DNA of 63,577 bases, taken from NCBI GenBank assembly GCA_905233445.1, contig CAJOEP010000022.1:1-63577 (forward strand), in the 5' to 3' direction. The stretch comes from an uncultured Bacteroidales bacterium (GTDB taxonomy: Bacteria; Bacteroidota; Bacteroidia; Bacteroidales; F082). Made by a program: the position numbers and the translations under genes. The notes below the pieces were generated by a model. The model was not told where the DNA came from and made no database searches. It was given only the letters and a program-made list of their open reading frames with translations. Below, in pieces: positions 61,383-63,577 of this stretch (the stretch's first letter is position 1; each line of letters begins with the position of its first letter).

Positions 61383-61774
61383 ATGGAAATTATTCTTACA
61401 CAAGACGTTAAAAATTTGGGAAGGGCATGGCCATCCTCGCAACAGAGTCAGCACGCAAAGTTTTGGCAGAAAACATGCGCCAGCAGGCTTACAAACAGGA
61501 GAAGATCAAGAAAGAAGCTCAGGAAATCGCAGCAGTTCTCGAAGGTCTTTCACTCCGCATCCCAGCAAAGGCAGCTCAGACAGGCAAGATCTACGGTTCA
61601 GTCAACAACGTCCAGATTGCCAACGCTATCAAAGAAGCCAAAGGCATCGAGATTGACCGCAAGCACATCCTTGTTGATGACGACACCATTAAGGAAGTCG
61701 GTAACTACAAAGCAAAAGTACGCCTCCACAAAGACGTTACAGTTGAAATCAGCTTTGAAGTTTTCGCTGAATAA
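61383..61774 (+). pseudogene. rplI: ribosomal protein L9 gene with internal deletion and frameshift
   Basis: The first 13 codons read MEIILTQDVKNLG, as in L9. The next recognisable part (KGMAILATESARKVLAENM onward to EISFEVFAE and the stop at 61772) lies in another frame. About 58 nt that encode the RNA-binding core with the usual GYGRNYLIP motif are absent. Total length is 392 nt. An internal ATG at 61427 could still start the linker helix and C-terminal domain (115 residues), but the ribosome-binding N-domain would be lost. Confidence 0.87.
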
Positions 61775-61797
61775 GACAAAATCAACAAATGATAATG

Positions 61798-61830
61798 AGC
61801 CGAGGAAATTAATTTTTCTTCGGCTTTTTT
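61798..61830 (+). terminator. intrinsic terminator of the ribosomal operon
   Basis: AGCCGAGGAA pairs with TTCTTCGGCT (one wobble), followed by six T. Confidence 0.88.
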
Positions 61831-61846
61831 ATAAAAACCATGTCGT

Positions 61847-62599
61847 ATGACTAAAAATGATGTCAAAGAACTCCAATCATTAAAGCAGTCGAAAGGCCGC
61901 AAGGAACGTGGCATTTTCGCTGTTGAAGGCAACAAACTCGTTGAAGAATTGATTGATTCCAGATTCAGAGTCAACAACATTTTTGCAACGGAGCAATGGG
62001 TTGAAAAAAATCCTGTCCTGGCAAAGAAAGTCGCTGATTATGAGATTATTACGCCCAAGCAGATGGAGCAAATAAGCAATTTCGTGACTCCTCCAGGTAT
62101 TTTTGCCACCGCCATGATGCCGAAATATAAAATCGAGCCGAAAGACTCTGAAAATCAACTCATTTTACTCCTTGACGGCATCAACGATCCAGGTAATCTC
62201 GGCACCATCATCCGCACCGCCGACTGGTTTGGAATCAAGAAAATTGTCATTTCGGAAGACACTTGCGACCCTTGGCAGCCCAAGGCCATCCAATCGACGA
62301 TGGGCTCAATTTTCAGGATTCAAATCGTTGAAACTGATGTCGTTGGGTTCTTAAAGGGAGTAAAAACACCTGTCTTTGGCGCTTTGATGCAAGGTAAAAA
62401 TGTGTATCACACACACATCAGCTATAATAAAGGAGTTGTGATTATCGGAAGCGAGTCGCACGGCATAAGAGAGAACGTTTTGCCGTTTGTGAGTTGTCCT
62501 ATCAACATTCCAAGAGCTGAAGGCAGTCAGACTGAGTCGCTGAACGCGTCGGTGGCGACAGGAATTATCCTATCAGAGATATTCAGGGTGAATGCTTAA
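61847..62599 (+). CDS. SpoU/TrmH family RNA 2'-O-methyltransferase
   Basis: A 250-residue SPOUT methyltransferase. An N-terminal substrate-binding domain (RGIFAVEGNKLVEELI) is followed by the knotted core with motif 1 NDPGNLGTIIRTADWFG, motif 2 IIGSESHGI and motif 3 ESLNASVATGIILSEIFR. It methylates a ribose in rRNA or tRNA; the exact site is not decided by the sequence. It converges with the DUF3667 gene and overlaps its 3' end by 27 nt. Confidence 0.9.
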   Translation: MTKNDVKELQSLKQSKGRKERGIFAVEGNKLVEELIDSRFRVNNIFATEQWVEKNPVLAKKVADYEIITPKQMEQISNFVTPPGIFATAMMPKYKIEPKDSENQLILLLDGINDPGNLGTIIRTADWFGIKKIVISEDTCDPWQPKAIQSTMGSIFRIQIVETDVVGFLKGVKTPVFGALMQGKNVYHTHISYNKGVVIIGSESHGIRENVLPFVSCPINIPRAEGSQTESLNASVATGIILSEIFRVNA

Positions 62600-63412
62600 T
62601 AAAATCAAGGCTGCAATTCCAGCAATAAAAAGTGCCAAGGTGATAAAGAAAACCCAATAAAACACTATCGCCAGGAAACTGCGCCACACCATCTTAGCCA
62701 CATTGAAATCGAACATTTTCTTGAAGCAGGCGGTGAAAACTATAATATTCAGTACTATTGTCCATTTCTGCATCTTATCGGCTATATCCGGCGAGAAATA
62801 GAAGGCAATACTCATCAGACATCGGTAAAGCACCAGCATTATCAGCGAATAAACAATAGGAATACAATACTCGCCCCAGTTGTATTTCTTGCGATTTTTT
62901 CTTCCGAAACTGACTCTCGCAGCCAAAATATAAACCGGAATTGTCAGAATAAACGCGGCTGTATAGTGATTCGAATAAAGTTTTAAAGTATTGACAATGA
63001 ATGATTTTGTCTTTTCAGCTATCATTTGCTCATGCGTCTTGTCGCCAGTATCAACAATCACTTCTGTATCATCATCGTCCAGCAGGTGATCATAATCAAT
63101 GTCTTTGCTTCCTGTAAATGTGAAAATAATCACATAAAGACTCAAGGTAAGAAACAGCATTGGGAATGGCGAGAAATAGCTTTTGCGCTTGCCGTTGATG
63201 ATATCTACCATCATCTGGCCCGGATGGGTGAAAAGGGTTTTTAGCGTAATCCAAACGCCGCCATCGTTGCTGAGAATTGCCTGAAGTAGATTTGTAAAAA
63301 TAAATCTTATCGTAAATCGTTTAGTGTCAGCACGTTGTCCACAATGAGGGCAAAAATTCCCTTGAAACTCAGTTCCACAGTTTAGACATTTTGTAGTTTC
63401 CACTTCTTCCAT
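62573..63412 (-). CDS. DUF3667 membrane protein with zinc ribbon
   Basis: About 279 residues from the ATG at 63412. The N-terminus has a zinc ribbon of two CxxC pairs (KCLNCGTEF and FCPHCGQRA), then the DUF3667 core with GVWITLKTLFTHPGQMM and DIINGKRKSYFSPF, and about five membrane segments. Family function is unknown. An upstream in-frame TTG at 63430 is a less likely start. The 3' end overlaps the convergent methyltransferase gene by 27 nt. Confidence 0.85.
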   Translation of the reverse strand: MEEVETTKCLNCGTEFQGNFCPHCGQRADTKRFTIRFIFTNLLQAILSNDGGVWITLKTLFTHPGQMMVDIINGKRKSYFSPFPMLFLTLSLYVIIFTFTGSKDIDYDHLLDDDDTEVIVDTGDKTHEQMIAEKTKSFIVNTLKLYSNHYTAAFILTIPVYILAARVSFGRKNRKKYNWGEYCIPIVYSLIMLVLYRCLMSIAFYFSPDIADKMQKWTIVLNIIVFTACFKKMFDFNVAKMVWRSFLAIVFYWVFFITLALFIAGIAALILLSIHPEYL

Positions 63413-63470
63413 TTCCAAAAATTTGGACAAAAATACAAAAAAAAGAGCTGTGTAGCAATTTCATATCAAT

Positions 63471-63505
63471 AAAAAAAGTAGAGACGCAAATTTTTGCGTC
63501 CCTAC
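63471..63505 (-). terminator. GTAG-type hairpin terminator of the rRNA operon
   Basis: On the minus strand a 13-bp stem (GTAGGGACGCAAA with a single G-U) and a 2-nt loop are followed by seven T. It lies just beyond the 5S 3' end. The outer stem is shared with the hairpins at 198 and 14806. Confidence 0.88.
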
Positions 63506-63510
63506 TATGG

Positions 63511-63577
63511 GTTTGGCGACGACCTACTTTCCCACAAGCTAATGCAGTATCATCGGCGCGACGGGGCTTAACTTCTC
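63511..63577 (-). rRNA. rrf: 5S rRNA (3' part)
   Basis: On the minus strand the sequence reads GAGAAGTTAAGCCCCGTC, then CGCCGATGATACTGC and GGGAAAGTAGGTCGTCGCC, which is the conserved 3' half of 5S rRNA. The 5' part, and presumably 23S and 16S, lie to the right of the window. Confidence 0.95.

Overview
The window is a single-chromosome segment of a member of the phylum Bacteroidota, most likely an uncultured Bacteroidales bacterium. The signs are Bacteroidetes -7 promoter boxes (TAnnTTTG) before many genes, almost no Shine-Dalgarno sequences, T9SS C-terminal sorting domains plus a PorT-like protein, and lineage families such as DUF3276, DUF5683, DUF3667 and a 503-residue signal peptidase I. 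It is mostly core chromosome. I see no prophage, transposase or CRISPR array.

Layout. 1-7.8 kb: tail of a 2-oxoacid:ferredoxin oxidoreductase gamma gene, a winged-helix fragment, a repeat-rich gap, rmuC, an AT-rich PEGA/beta-barrel gene with a long structured leader, a DUF2750 gene, an unknown membrane protein and an ABC-F ATPase. 7.8-19.9 kb: GH92 mannosidase with a split chromate transporter, two duplicated acyl-CoA synthetases, the pyrophosphate-driven ion pump HppA, and an MFS transporter-thyA-folA operon. 20-27.5 kb: three tandem C10 cysteine peptidases with T9SS tails. 27.7-33.4 kb: an orphan gene, then a DnaE2-like polymerase, DinB and a LexA-like S24 repressor, which look like an SOS mutagenesis cassette. 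33.5-43.8 kb: a lipoprotein, a tricorn-like protease, a DnaQ-like exonuclease, a broken DUF3276 gene, then parA-parB-DUF5683-dapB-lepB. 43.8-55.7 kb: ftsK-lolA-glycosyltransferase, lpxD-lpxC (lipid A), an aminotransferase, heptose kinase, a PorT-like protein, two identical tRNA-Glu genes, a beta-barrel protein and a lipoate ligase. 55.8-63.6 kb: two methylthiotransferases, rpsT, radC, wecB, rpsF-rpsR-rplI, a SpoU methyltransferase, DUF3667 and the 3' end of a 5S rRNA.

Two things stand out. First, the gaps carry a rich set of short periodic repeats: at least nine arrays of 7-nt units that usually start inside a stop codon, two 9-nt arrays, one exact 22-nt array, and three intrinsic terminators that share the stem GTAGRGRCG. 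Two of those terminators sit beside the same type of heptamer array. Second, four small genes for nucleic-acid-binding proteins (DUF3276, S20, S6, L9) each lack about 40-60 nt of conserved core and are frameshifted, while S18 between S6 and L9 is intact. This is either real decay or a systematic assembly error, and raw reads would decide.
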